From: Pseudomonas syringae
Lineage (GTDB): Bacteria; Pseudomonadota; Gammaproteobacteria; Pseudomonadales; Pseudomonadaceae
DNA: 64,000 bases
Direction: 5' to 3'
NCBI RefSeq assembly: GCF_023278085.1
Contig: NZ_CP066265.1
Span: 1,828,501-1,892,500 of the forward strand
Positions 1 to 8,148 of the stretch are shown here, one piece after another (position 1 is the first letter of the stretch; each line of letters starts with the position of its first letter). The notes beneath the pieces are model-generated. The model made no database searches and was not told the origin of the DNA. It saw only the letters and a list, made by a program, of their open reading frames with translations. A program made the position numbers and the translations under genes.

Positions 1-2
1 TG

Positions 3-971
3 AAACTGGTACGCACGGCCACCGGACGCAGCACTGTTTTGTCGTTTCAGGGTGCCTATCACGGCATGAGCCAGGGCGCGTTGAGCCTGATGGGCAGCCT
101 GGGGCCGAAAAAGCCGCTGGGTGCCTTGCTCAGCGCGGGCGTGCAGTTTCTGCCGTATCCCTACGATTACCGCTGCCCGTTCGGGCTGGGCGGTGAACAG
201 GGCGTGCGCGCCAACCTGCATTACCTGGAAAACCTGCTGAATGACCCGGAAGCGGGCGTGCAGTTACCCGCAGCGGTCATTCTGGAAGTGGTGCAGGGCG
301 AGGGCGGGGTGATCCCAGCCGACCTCGACTGGCTACGCGGCGTGCGCCGGATCACCGAAAAGGCCGGGGTGGCACTGATCGTCGATGAAGTGCAGAGCGG
401 CTTTGCCCGTACCGGCAAGATGTTCGCCTTCGAGCATGCCGGGATCATCCCCGACGCCGTGGTCATGTCCAAAGCCATCGGTGGCAGCCTGCCGCTGGCG
501 GTGGTGGTCTATCGCTCGTGGCTCGACACCTGGTTGCCGGGTGCGCATGCCGGGACGTTCCGTGGCAATCAGATGGCAATGGCCACCGGTTCGGCGGTCA
601 TGCGCTACCTGCAGGAGCACAATATCTGCGAGCACGCGACGGCCATGGGTGCTCGGCTGGTCGGTCATCTGCAAGCGTTGCAACGCGATTTTCCGCAACT
701 GGGCGACATTCGCGGTCGCGGATTGATGCTCGGCGTCGAACTGGTTGATCCGTCTGGCGCGCAGGATGCACAGGGTCATCCACCCGTGTTTGCTCGTCTG
801 GGCCCGCTGATCCAGCGCGAATGCCTCAAGCGCGGGCTGATCCTGGAACTCGGTGGTCGGCACGGTAGCGTGGTGCGCTTCCTGCCACCGCTGGTGATCA
901 CCGCCGAGCAGATCGACGAAGTGGCCGCAATCTTCGGTCGCGCGCTTAATGCCGCCGTCGCACAGCTTTAA
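3..971 (+). CDS. pvdH: L-2,4-diaminobutyrate:2-oxoglutarate aminotransferase PvdH (5' end outside window)
   Basis: Class III PLP-dependent aminotransferase that makes L-2,4-diaminobutyrate from aspartate semialdehyde, the precursor built into the pyoverdine chromophore. The open frame runs in from the left edge, so only the C-terminal 322 residues are seen of a family that is usually about 470 aa. The GAYHGMSQGALSL segment, the VDEVQSGF cofactor-binding motif and the PLP lysine in VMSKAIGGSLP (codon at 471-473) are intact, and the C-terminal half looks complete. It lies directly before an MbtH-like gene, and its stop codon forms part of that gene's iron-starvation promoter. Assignment as PvdH rather than another diaminobutyrate aminotransferase rests on this pyoverdine context. 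Confidence 0.93.
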   Translation, partial: KLVRTATGRSTVLSFQGAYHGMSQGALSLMGSLGPKKPLGALLSAGVQFLPYPYDYRCPFGLGGEQGVRANLHYLENLLNDPEAGVQLPAAVILEVVQGEGGVIPADLDWLRGVRRITEKAGVALIVDEVQSGFARTGKMFAFEHAGIIPDAVVMSKAIGGSLPLAVVVYRSWLDTWLPGAHAGTFRGNQMAMATGSAVMRYLQEHNICEHATAMGARLVGHLQALQRDFPQLGDIRGRGLMLGVELVDPSGAQDAQGHPPVFARLGPLIQRECLKRGLILELGGRHGSVVRFLPPLVITAEQIDEVAAIFGRALNAAVAQL

Positions 972-992
972 TTTTTCGACGTAGCGATACGT
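969..992 (+). promoter_or_regulatory. PvdS-type iron-starvation box for the mbtH-like gene
   Basis: TAATT at 969-973, a 16-bp spacer, then CGT at 990-992. This fits the TAAAT-N16-CGT promoter of the ECF sigma factor PvdS. The first three bases of the -35 motif are the TAA stop codon of pvdH. The box lies 66 bp upstream of the mbtH ATG. Confidence 0.72.
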
Positions 993-1058
993 TCAATCCC
1001 TATAGCTGCTGTGAATTGGCACAGCAGCACTGAACACACACACACACGGAGAGCAGCA

Positions 1059-1277
1059 ATGACTTCAGTATTCGATCGGGAAGACATCGTCTTCCAAGTC
1101 GTGGTCAACCACGAAGAACAGTACTCTATCTGGCCCGACTACAAGGCTGTTCCCAACGGCTGGCGTACGGTTGGCAAAAGCGGCTTCAAGAAAGAGTGCC
1201 TGGCTTACATCGAAGACGTCTGGACCGACATGCGCCCCCTGAGCCTGCGCCAGAAGATGGAAGCGCAGACGGCCTGA
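1059..1277 (+). CDS. MbtH-like NRPS accessory protein
   Basis: 72-residue MbtH family protein, which binds adenylation domains and is needed for their folding or activity; here it presumably serves the pyoverdine synthetases. The family signature is clear: [19 protein letters not shown], then [14 protein letters not shown] and the C-terminal [11 protein letters not shown]. The ATG at 1059 is chosen because it follows a GGAGAG ribosome site (1048-1053) and gives the usual family length, although the frame is open to an in-frame ATG at 1011. It sits alone between pvdH and a repeat array and has its own PvdS-type promoter. A short CA run (about 1034-1046) lies just before the ribosome site. Confidence 0.93.
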   Translation: MTSVFDREDIVFQVVVNHEEQYSIWPDYKAVPNGWRTVGKSGFKKECLAYIEDVWTDMRPLSLRQKMEAQTA

Positions 1278-1294
1278 TTGAAGGGTTACCGACG

Positions 1295-1946
1295 ATCGTG
1301 CCCATGCTCCACGCAGTGATCGTGCGACGCTCCGCGTCGGCATGCCGTTCCGGACGCTTCGCGTCCTCTTTGCGACGCAGAGCGTCGCGACCTGCATTCC
1401 CACGCTGGAGCGTGCGGAACGATAACCTCAACTATCGTGCCGATGTTCTGCGCAGTGATCGTGCGACGCTCCGCGTCTGCATGCCGTTCCGGACGTTCCG
1501 CGTCCTCTTTGCGACGCAGAGCGTCGCGACCTGCATTCCCACGCTGGAGCGTGCGGAACGATAACCTCAACTATCGTGCCGATGCTCCACGCAGTGATCG
1601 TGCGACGCTCCGCGTCGGCATGCCGTTCCGGACGCTTCGCGTCCTCTTTGCGACGCAGAGCGTCGCGACCTGCATTCCCACGCTGGAGCATGCGGAACGA
1701 TAACCTCAACTATCGTGCCCATGCTCTGCGCAGTGATCGTGCGACGCTCCGCGTCGGCATGCCGTTCCGGACGCTCCGCGTCCTTTTTGCGACGCGGAGC
1801 GTCGCGACCTGCATTCTATCGTGCCGATGCTCTGCGCAACGATCGTGCGACGCTCCGCGTCGGCATGCCGTTCCGGACGCTCCGCGTCCTCTTTGCGACG
1901 CAGAGCGTCGCGACCTGCATTCCCACGCTGGAGCGTGAGGCACGAT
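1295..1946 (+). repeat. Tandem array of 139-bp REP-like units (five copies)
   Basis: Five head-to-tail units start at 1295, 1434, 1573, 1712 and 1818. The first three are exactly 139 bp. The fourth is 106 bp because about 33 bp are missing after its CCTGCATT, and the last runs about 129 bp to the end of fpvF. Each unit holds several perfect small palindromes such as CGACGCTCCGCGTCG and GACGCAGAGCGTC, the hallmark of Pseudomonas REP-type elements. The array fills the convergent gap between mbtH (+) and fpvF (-). Open frames across it on both strands are repeated translations of the same unit, not genes. Confidence 0.9.
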
Positions 1947-1950
1947 AACC

Positions 1951-2874
1951 TTACCCCTTGCCAGCCAGCACCTTGATAATCCCCTGAATATCCCCCTGCA
2001 ACTCTATCAGCGGATCAGCACCATCAATTCCCAGCACCAGCACCAGCAGCTTGCTGCCCGCCGCCTCGATCGCAGCCTTGACCGGTTCTGGCGGTTGACG
2101 GTGGTCAAGCACCAGCGCCACGTCGTTATCCTTGAGAGTGGCGCTCAGCTTGCCCAATGCCTCGGGCGTCCACTGCTCATCGGTCAGCACCTGGCTGTCG
2201 ATCAGCTCCAGATTCAGCCCGCTGATCAAATAGCCAAAGCGATCTGACAAACTCACCACACTCAAATTATCAGCACCGGCCAGCGCCGCTTCACTGCTGG
2301 CGCTGAGCTTGAGCAACTGCTGCTTGAACGCCGCCAGATTGGCCTCGATCTTCGGCTTGGCGGCCGGTGCCAGGCGCACCAGATCCGCCGCCAGCACGTC
2401 CGCCATACGCCCCATGTTATTGCTCGCCAGCCACGGCTGGCTGTTCAGCCCGTCAGTGCCTTGACCCGGCTGCACGGCGATCCCCGGCAAACTGCCGTCC
2501 ACCGGCCGTGCCGCATCAATCTCGACAATGCGGATGTTGCTGCGCCGGGCGTTCGGGTAAAGCGGGTCATCGGCCCAGATCGAACGCAAGCCGATCACCG
2601 CGTCGGCGTTGTTCGCCAGCCCGCGCAAGGCATCCGCACCACGCCCGGTGAAGTACGCGGTCTGACGTGAGCCCGGCAGGTTGGCAGCCGCTGCGCGCTC
2701 CAGCACCACACCGCTGTCCTTGAGCAACATCTCGCCCAGCCCGTAGGTAATCGGCAGGCTGGCCAGTACTCGCACTGGCTGCGGGCTGTCGGTTTTGGCT
2801 TCAGTTGCATACAGGCTGTTGCCGAACAGGCCAGTCATGGCCAGCGCCAGGGTCAATGTGCGTAACGTAAGCAT
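1951..2874 (-). CDS. fpvF: FpvF, periplasmic metal-binding protein of the Fpv ABC system
   Basis: 307-aa periplasmic solute-binding protein of the ZnuA/TroA-like cluster A-I family, with a signal peptide ending near ATEA. It is the second binding protein of the FpvCDEF ABC transporter, which in P. aeruginosa acts with FpvC on iron released from ferripyoverdine in the periplasm. It is the last gene of the fpvGHJKCDEF operon and starts immediately after the fpvE stop codon (TAA followed by ATG), so it is translationally coupled. The frame ends only a few bases from the 139-bp repeat array, and I see no separate rho-independent terminator. Confidence 0.87.
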   Translation of the reverse strand: MLTLRTLTLALAMTGLFGNSLYATEAKTDSPQPVRVLASLPITYGLGEMLLKDSGVVLERAAAANLPGSRQTAYFTGRGADALRGLANNADAVIGLRSIWADDPLYPNARRSNIRIVEIDAARPVDGSLPGIAVQPGQGTDGLNSQPWLASNNMGRMADVLAADLVRLAPAAKPKIEANLAAFKQQLLKLSASSEAALAGADNLSVVSLSDRFGYLISGLNLELIDSQVLTDEQWTPEALGKLSATLKDNDVALVLDHRQPPEPVKAAIEAAGSKLLVLVLGIDGADPLIELQGDIQGIIKVLAGKG

Positions 2875-3777
2875 TTATCCAATATTCCCTTTCAGGCCCG
2901 GCAGCGTGCCGCGAGCGATGGCAGCCAGGGCGAAAGCGATGCCCGCCACCAGAATGATTGCCGCGCCGGACGGCACCGGCAGGTCGAAGACGATAGGCAG
3001 CAGAATGCCGCACAGGGTGCTGATGGTCGCGATGGCCACCGAGATCCAGAAGAAGCCTTTCAGCGACTGGCTCAATAGCCGCGCTGCTGCCGCCGGAATC
3101 ACCAGCAGCGCCCCGACCAGAATCGCGCCGATGACTTTCACCGCAGCGACGGTGATCAACGTCACCAGAATCACGAACAGGTAATCCAGGGTCTTCACCG
3201 CCACGCCACGCACGGCGGCCAGTTGCGGGTTGAAACTGGCCAGCATGATGCGGTTATACAGCGGCAGGCTCAGGCCCATGACCAGCGAACCGACGATCAG
3301 CAGCACCAGCAGGTCATTGCCGTTGACCGTCAGCACCGAGCCGAACAGCACGTTTTCCAGAATGTGCACGTTGATCTTGCCGGCCAGCACCAGCAGCAGG
3401 CTCGCGCCCAGTGCCAGCGACACAGAGAGGAACACCCCGATCAGCGTGTCCGGTGCCAGCCCGGTGCGGTTGCGCAGGTAATTGAGGACGATACCGAACA
3501 GCAGGCAGTAACCGAACAGGGCACCATACGGGCCGGTGTAGGGTTCGCCGAGCAGGATGCCGATGGCCACGCCGGTCAGTGCCGCATGGCCCACTGCTTC
3601 GGAGAAAAACGCAAAGCGCTTGACCACCACCAGCGTGCCCAGGCCGCCCAGCACCGGGCCGATCAACAGTCCGGCCAGCAGGGCATTGACCACAAAGCCA
3701 TAGGCCAGCGCTTCCGGCAGATAACCGGACGACGCCAGGCCCTGAATGAACAGGCGAAACGTTTCGTAATCCATCAC
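2875..3777 (-). CDS. fpvE: FpvE, ABC transporter permease
   Basis: 300-aa polytopic inner-membrane protein of the ABC-3 metal permease family (ZnuB-like), hydrophobic throughout with about eight predicted spans. Family-typical segments include FSEAVGHAALTGVAIG (about residues 56-71) and the conserved IGAILVGALLVIPAAAARLL region near residues 215-235. It should form the membrane channel of the Fpv ABC transporter with FpvD as ATPase. Its ATG overlaps the fpvD stop by 4 bp (ATGA at 3774-3777) and it abuts fpvF, so the three are co-translated. Confidence 0.9.
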   Translation of the reverse strand: MMDYETFRLFIQGLASSGYLPEALAYGFVVNALLAGLLIGPVLGGLGTLVVVKRFAFFSEAVGHAALTGVAIGILLGEPYTGPYGALFGYCLLFGIVLNYLRNRTGLAPDTLIGVFLSVSLALGASLLLVLAGKINVHILENVLFGSVLTVNGNDLLVLLIVGSLVMGLSLPLYNRIMLASFNPQLAAVRGVAVKTLDYLFVILVTLITVAAVKVIGAILVGALLVIPAAAARLLSQSLKGFFWISVAIATISTLCGILLPIVFDLPVPSGAAIILVAGIAFALAAIARGTLPGLKGNIG

Positions 3778-4538
3778 GCAGCGCTCCCGTTAACGACATC
3801 CGCAGTGCGAGGGTGAGCAGAAAACAGCTTCAGCAGGCGCTCCGGCGTCAGGGCCGTGGCGGCGGGCTCGTCGAACAATACCCGCCGATTGAGCCCGGTC
3901 ACCTGATCAGCCAGCCGCCGCACGGCATCCAGATCGTGCTCGATCCACAGCACCGTGATCCCGCTGCGCCGCCAGTCACCGAGCAAGCGCTCGAACACTT
4001 GAATACCCGCTTCGTCGAGCGCCGACATCGGTTCATCCAGCACCAGCAATTGCGGCGCAGGGATCAGCCCTTGTGCAAGCAGCACGCGCTGCCGTTCGCC
4101 GCCGGACAACGCGCCCATGCGCCGTTTGCGCTTGTCCTGCATGCCGACCCGTTCCAGCGCCTCGCCAATCGCCGCCGCATAGTGCTTCGACAGGCCGAGA
4201 AACGCCGGACGTCGCTGACACATGGCCGCCATGAAATCGTCCACGGTCATGGGCAGCCCCCGGTCGAACTCCAACGCCTGCGGCACATAGCCGATCAGGC
4301 CCGGTGCGGCCGGCCATTGCAGGCTCAGTTGACCCTGATGCGGGGTCTGGCCGAGCAGTGTCTTGATCAGCGAGCTTTTGCCGCCGCCGTTCGGCCCGAC
4401 CAGCGCGTGGACGCTGCCGGCGCGCACATTGAAATGAACCTGATCGAGAATCGTGGTGCGCCCGAGGGTCAGGCTCACCTGGTTGAATTCGATGCCTGGC
4501 CCCTGGCGGATGATGTCGAGGTGCTGTGCAGCCGTCAT
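3774..4538 (-). CDS. fpvD: FpvD, ABC transporter ATP-binding protein
   Basis: 254-aa ABC ATPase with all motifs present: Walker A GPNGGGKSS (residues 48-56), signature LSGGERQR, Walker B LLVLDEPMSALD and the switch histidine in WIEHD. It energises FpvE for metal movement linked to iron release from ferripyoverdine. The ATG overlaps the fpvC stop by 4 bp (4535-4538) and the stop overlaps the fpvE start by 4 bp. The sequence alone would allow a zinc or manganese transporter, but the combination with FpvGHJK inside the pyoverdine locus favours the Fpv system. Confidence 0.92.
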   Translation of the reverse strand: MTAAQHLDIIRQGPGIEFNQVSLTLGRTTILDQVHFNVRAGSVHALVGPNGGGKSSLIKTLLGQTPHQGQLSLQWPAAPGLIGYVPQALEFDRGLPMTVDDFMAAMCQRRPAFLGLSKHYAAAIGEALERVGMQDKRKRRMGALSGGERQRVLLAQGLIPAPQLLVLDEPMSALDEAGIQVFERLLGDWRRSGITVLWIEHDLDAVRRLADQVTGLNRRVLFDEPAATALTPERLLKLFSAHPRTADVVNGSAA

Positions 4539-5467
4539 GCGCCGGACTCCTGAATGGCCCGCACCACCGTGTCGAGGTTACCGGCCATTTCCTTCTCGTA
4601 CTTGTCGGCGGTGTATTCGCCATAGGAAATGTGCGACAGGGGGTAGAGCTTGACCCCGGATTCGCGCTGGATGGTGTCGACGTAGGTGGACGGGAAGTCC
4701 ATCTCCGAGAAGATCACCTTCACGTCCAGTTCGCGCAGTTGGTCGATGGTTTTTTTCAACTGGCTCGGACTGGGCTCGATGCCATGTGCTGGCTCGACCA
4801 CCGCAGTCACTTCCAGGCCGAATTCGCGCAGCAGGTAGTCGTAGGCGGCATGTACTGTGGCCACGCGCAGGTCGGCGTTGGGTGCTTTGGTCAGCTTGGC
4901 CAGAGCGTCGGCGCGCATCTGCCGCAGGCGCTTGCCGTAGGCGCGGGCATTGGTGGTGTAGGTTTTTGCGTTATCCGGGTCCAGCTTGCCCAGCTCGCGG
5001 GCAATGTTGTTGACCTGGGCGATAGACGCACTGATCGACAGGAACGTGTGCGGGTTGACCACTTTGCCCGCGCCGCGCGCCGCTACCCCGGTGGCGGCCA
5101 GCAACGGCACGTCGGCGTTGGCTTCGATGGTTTTGATGTTCGGCGTTTCACTGGCTGCGATCATGCGGTCGGCAAAATCGTCATGACCCACGCCATTGAG
5201 CACGATCACGTCCAGCGAGCCGATGCGCTTGATGTCTTCGGCGCGAGGCTCGTAGGCATGCGGGTTGAAACCGGCCGGGATCAGCGGCACCACCTCGGCT
5301 TTGTCACCGACAATGTTGCTCACGTAGCTGTAATACGGGTGCAGGGTGATGCCGATACGCAGGCGTTTGGCCGGGTCGGCGGCGTAGCTGGAGGGCGCGA
5401 GCACGGCGGCAAACAGGCTCACCAGCAGAACGCGAAGAAAAGGGCGACGTTTGAATGAAATAGGCAT
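4535..5467 (-). CDS. fpvC: FpvC, periplasmic metal-binding protein
   Basis: 310-aa cluster A-I solute-binding protein. The start at 5467 gives a classic signal peptide (basic MPISFKRRPFLR, then a hydrophobic core ending near SSYA). Metal-ligand candidates typical of the family are visible in TLHPYYSYVSN, IVLNGVGHDDF and NPHTFLS. In P. aeruginosa FpvC binds iron or helps capture it as it leaves pyoverdine, with FpvF as partner. It is separated from fpvK by 35 bp, the only non-overlapping junction of the operon apart from the direct fpvE/fpvF abutment, and its stop overlaps fpvD. Confidence 0.9.
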   Translation of the reverse strand: MPISFKRRPFLRVLLVSLFAAVLAPSSYAADPAKRLRIGITLHPYYSYVSNIVGDKAEVVPLIPAGFNPHAYEPRAEDIKRIGSLDVIVLNGVGHDDFADRMIAASETPNIKTIEANADVPLLAATGVAARGAGKVVNPHTFLSISASIAQVNNIARELGKLDPDNAKTYTTNARAYGKRLRQMRADALAKLTKAPNADLRVATVHAAYDYLLREFGLEVTAVVEPAHGIEPSPSQLKKTIDQLRELDVKVIFSEMDFPSTYVDTIQRESGVKLYPLSHISYGEYTADKYEKEMAGNLDTVVRAIQESGA

Positions 5468-5502
5468 GGGCAAGCGGTCTTCTTTCAAAGGAATGCGAAG
5501 TT

Positions 5503-6069
5503 TCAGTGCGGGTGCTGACGGGTCACGCCAGCATCGAATTGCGCGATGACCTGTTTCCAGCCTGCATCGATCAGGGCCTTGTCGCCGAGGTCGCTGACAG
5601 AGGTTATCGAGGCGCTGCGGTTGATCCAGATGTCGGGCTGCTCGCCCGAATCGACACGCATCAGAAACGACCCGGCCACGCTCGGCGTCTGGCTCAGGCC
5701 CAGATAGGACTGACCGACCATTTGCCAGGCATGACCGCCCCGGCTGACCGAACTGGCGTCCTTGGCGAACGGCGCGAAGCCTTCTTCGCCCAGTTGCTGT
5801 GGGGTGATCGGCGTTTGCTGCTCGGCTGCCAGCAGGCGGATTTCGTCCAGCGTCACGCGCAGGTCGGCGTAGATGCCCTGTTCGGCAGCGGTCAGGTCGC
5901 GGCGTGCATCTAGCTGATGGCTGGCAACGCTCTGCACGTCCTGCTTGTCCCGGTGCAGGCTGACCACGCTTGCCGCAGCGGCCAGGATCAGCAGGCACAG
6001 CAGCAGAACGTACAGGGTTTCATGCCCGGCACCTGCCGGACGGATGATGTGTCGGGTCGGCGCACTCAT
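5503..6069 (-). CDS. fpvK: FpvK, inner-membrane accessory protein for iron release
   Basis: 188-aa protein with a single N-terminal membrane span (about residues 18-38) followed by a soluble, presumably periplasmic domain. The sequence has no catalytic motif I recognise. The identity comes from position and architecture: it is the fourth gene of fpvGHJK, the set shown in P. aeruginosa to be needed for reductive release of iron from ferripyoverdine. It overlaps the fpvJ stop by 4 bp. The exact role is unknown; it probably assembles with FpvG, H and J at the inner membrane. Confidence 0.82.
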   Translation of the reverse strand: MSAPTRHIIRPAGAGHETLYVLLLCLLILAAAASVVSLHRDKQDVQSVASHQLDARRDLTAAEQGIYADLRVTLDEIRLLAAEQQTPITPQQLGEEGFAPFAKDASSVSRGGHAWQMVGQSYLGLSQTPSVAGSFLMRVDSGEQPDIWINRSASITSVSDLGDKALIDAGWKQVIAQFDAGVTRQHPH

Positions 6070-6398
6070 GGGATCGGGATATCCGCCTGATCGATTTCCA
6101 CCACATGCCCGGGACCGGCGTCGAACAGCACGTAGAACTCCGAAGCCGGGCGCTTGAAGGTCACGGTCGAGTCCTCACCGAGCTTGCCGGGTACCAGAAT
6201 GGTTTCGTCGTAGCCGATCACGTCGAGGGTCACCCCCGGCGCGCCGCTGCCGTCGGAAAAACCGCCGGTGCAGCGGATCTGTTCGTTATCGATCTGTTTG
6301 CATTCGCACATCGGGTTGTGCGCCAGAGCGTTGCCGCTCAAGCCGAGCAGGCACAGGGCGCTGGCCGTCAGCCAGCGCAGGGAGGGGCGGGCACTCAT
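6066..6398 (-). CDS. fpvJ: FpvJ, small periplasmic protein of the iron-release complex
   Basis: 110-aa exported protein: a signal peptide (hydrophobic core LTASALCLLGLSG, cleavage near ALA) followed by a compact domain with a CECKQIDNEQIRC cysteine cluster. The ATG at 6398 overlaps the fpvH stop by 4 bp, and a longer reading frame upstream merely shadows fpvH. Its stop overlaps fpvK by 4 bp. Function follows from its place in fpvGHJK; the clustered cysteines would suit metal or redox chemistry, but this is inference. Confidence 0.82.
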   Translation of the reverse strand: MSARPSLRWLTASALCLLGLSGNALAHNPMCECKQIDNEQIRCTGGFSDGSGAPGVTLDVIGYDETILVPGKLGEDSTVTFKRPASEFYVLFDAGPGHVVEIDQADIPIP

Positions 6399-6937
6399 GG
6401 TTTGGCTCCTTGTTTCTTCAGCCACGCGACCGTAGTCGGCGAAGCCTGTTGCAGAGGAATGGAAGTCTGATGCACGGCGCCGTCCCAGCCTTCCATGGTG
6501 ATCCACAGGTCGGAATCGGGGCTGGTGGTTTCCGGAATCTGCATGAACGCACTCATGCGGTAGCCGCCGCCGAAGAAAATCACCCCGGCAGTGCGCAGGC
6601 TGCGCGGTTTGCCGATGCGCAGGTAAGTGGCCTTGACGCGGTCGATGCAGGCGCTGCACAACGCGGCATTGAAGCTTTTCATGTAGCCCGACGGGCCGGA
6701 CAGGCGCGGGGCTTCGCTGCGGTCTTCTGCCAGGCGCAGGCTCCACGGGCCGACCTGAATCTCGCCGACCTCGCGCTGGCCAAGGCCCTGATCGCCGCGA
6801 TCCAGCGAGACGTCGGAGAAGTACTTGGGCATGAAACCCAGCGGGATCAGCACCAGCAGCACGTTGATATGAAAGCGCCACTTGTGCCAGAAGCGGCTGA
6901 GCGACGAAACAGGTGGTGCGACAGCGACCTTGCTCAC
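6395..6937 (-). CDS. fpvH: FpvH, inner-membrane/periplasmic protein of the iron-release complex
   Basis: 180-aa protein with one membrane span close to the N-terminus (about residues 18-38) and a periplasmic domain carrying a CSACIDR cysteine pair. It overlaps fpvG and fpvJ by 4 bp each. In P. aeruginosa FpvH works with the reductase FpvG during dissociation of iron from pyoverdine. No wider family function is visible from sequence, so the call rests on synteny and membrane topology. Confidence 0.83.
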   Translation of the reverse strand: MSKVAVAPPVSSLSRFWHKWRFHINVLLVLIPLGFMPKYFSDVSLDRGDQGLGQREVGEIQVGPWSLRLAEDRSEAPRLSGPSGYMKSFNAALCSACIDRVKATYLRIGKPRSLRTAGVIFFGGGYRMSAFMQIPETTSPDSDLWITMEGWDGAVHQTSIPLQQASPTTVAWLKKQGAKP

Positions 6938-8148
6938 AGGCTGTTCTCCGGGGTGCGGGCCGTCAGCGGCGAGGTGTTTATCTCCGGGGTGTATGCGGCA
7001 GGCCTGGCTCTGGCTTCACGCTTGAGTGCATTGATCGTTGCTATCGCAGTGCGCTTGCTCCAGATCAACAGACCGCTGAGCACCATCATGCTTAGCAGCA
7101 GGCCGAAGAACGCCCAGATCAGCTTGATCCAGATACCGCCAAAGTCACCGGTGTGCAGCGGGCGCATGGATTCGGTGACGAACTCCAGCTTGTTGCGGTC
7201 CGACAACAGGTGCGAAGCGGCTATTTCACCGCTGTACGGGTTGATTTCAGCGGTCTGGAACATCAACGGATACCAGCTGCGCCCGCCCACCTGCATGTTG
7301 CTGTAGGCATTGAACGGCGGCGTGATGAAGCTGGCCTCAAGACCCGGAATCCGTTCTTTGGCGATTTCCACGGCCTTCGCCAGGCTGATGGTCGGCGCAG
7401 GGCTGCCGTCGGCAGTCAGCGGCACGGCGTTGTGCGGGATGATCGAGGCAACCTGGGATTTGCTGGAAATACTGATCTGGTTATCGCCAAGAACCGCCTG
7501 AATCAGAAACCAGGTGCCGGTGATGGAAATCACTGCGATGAACCAGATCGACCACACGCCACTGAGCCGATGCAGATCGCCCCAGAAGATCCGTGGGCCC
7601 TGGCTGAAACGCAAGGGCTTGAAGAAACCGCGCCAGAATTTCTTGTAGACCACCAGCCCGGTCACCAGTGAAGCCAGCAGCGGTAGACCGAGAATCGACA
7701 CCAGGTACCAGCCCCACGAGTAACCATTGGTGAACGGCACCAGCCACCAGCCGTGCAGGGCGCGGGTGAAACGGCGGAAATCGAACGATGGCGTGAGGCC
7801 CTGAATCACCCCGGTGTAAGGGTTGACGTATGCCGGGACCGAGCGGCCGTCCGGGTAAGTGACGAACACACTCAGGGCGAAATAGTCGCCGTCGGGTTGC
7901 ATGATCGTGCCGACGATCAGGTCAGGTTCGTTGCGTTCGATGGTGGCGCGAATCTGTTCGAAATTCATCCGTTGCGCATCGTCGGAGGGGCGGTTGTCGC
8001 GCATCTCCGGGTTGGCCAGCCACATGATTTCCTTGCTGACCACCGCCAGCGTGCCGGTCACGCAGACGATCAGCACGAAGAACCAGATGGGCAGGGCAAG
8101 CCAGCTGTGGACGAGAAACCAGATTTTTGAGCGGGACTTCTTCGACAT
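6934..8148 (-). CDS. fpvG: FpvG, PepSY-type inner-membrane ferripyoverdine reductase
   Basis: 404-aa PepSY-associated membrane protein. Its spans lie near residues 15-37, 145-170, 195-215 and 340-365, and large periplasmic loops contain histidines (FVTESMRPLHTGDFGG, RRFTRALHGWWLVPF) that could bind haem. FpvG is the reductase that lowers Fe(III) to Fe(II) so that the metal leaves pyoverdine. The start at 8148 (MSKKSRSKIWF) is preferred over an in-frame ATG at 8319 because it places the first span in the family position. First gene of the eight-gene operon; the stop overlaps fpvH by 4 bp. Confidence 0.9.
   Translation of the reverse strand: MSKKSRSKIWFLVHSWLALPIWFFVLIVCVTGTLAVVSKEIMWLANPEMRDNRPSDDAQRMNFEQIRATIERNEPDLIVGTIMQPDGDYFALSVFVTYPDGRSVPAYVNPYTGVIQGLTPSFDFRRFTRALHGWWLVPFTNGYSWGWYLVSILGLPLLASLVTGLVVYKKFWRGFFKPLRFSQGPRIFWGDLHRLSGVWSIWFIAVISITGTWFLIQAVLGDNQISISSKSQVASIIPHNAVPLTADGSPAPTISLAKAVEIAKERIPGLEASFITPPFNAYSNMQVGGRSWYPLMFQTAEINPYSGEIAASHLLSDRNKLEFVTESMRPLHTGDFGGIWIKLIWAFFGLLLSMMVLSGLLIWSKRTAIATINALKREARARPAAYTPEINTSPLTARTPENSL

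Noticed and set aside
1295..1946. Transposase or RAYT gene associated with the REP-like repeats
   Set aside because: No transposase-like frame is present anywhere in the window; any enzyme that spreads these repeats must lie elsewhere.
1196..1948. Many overlapping frames of 75-120 codons on both strands with repeated peptides
   Set aside because: They are translations of the same 139-bp repeat unit in several frames and lack ribosome sites and family similarity. The same holds for frames at 36335-37047, 39231-39600 and 49191-49737.
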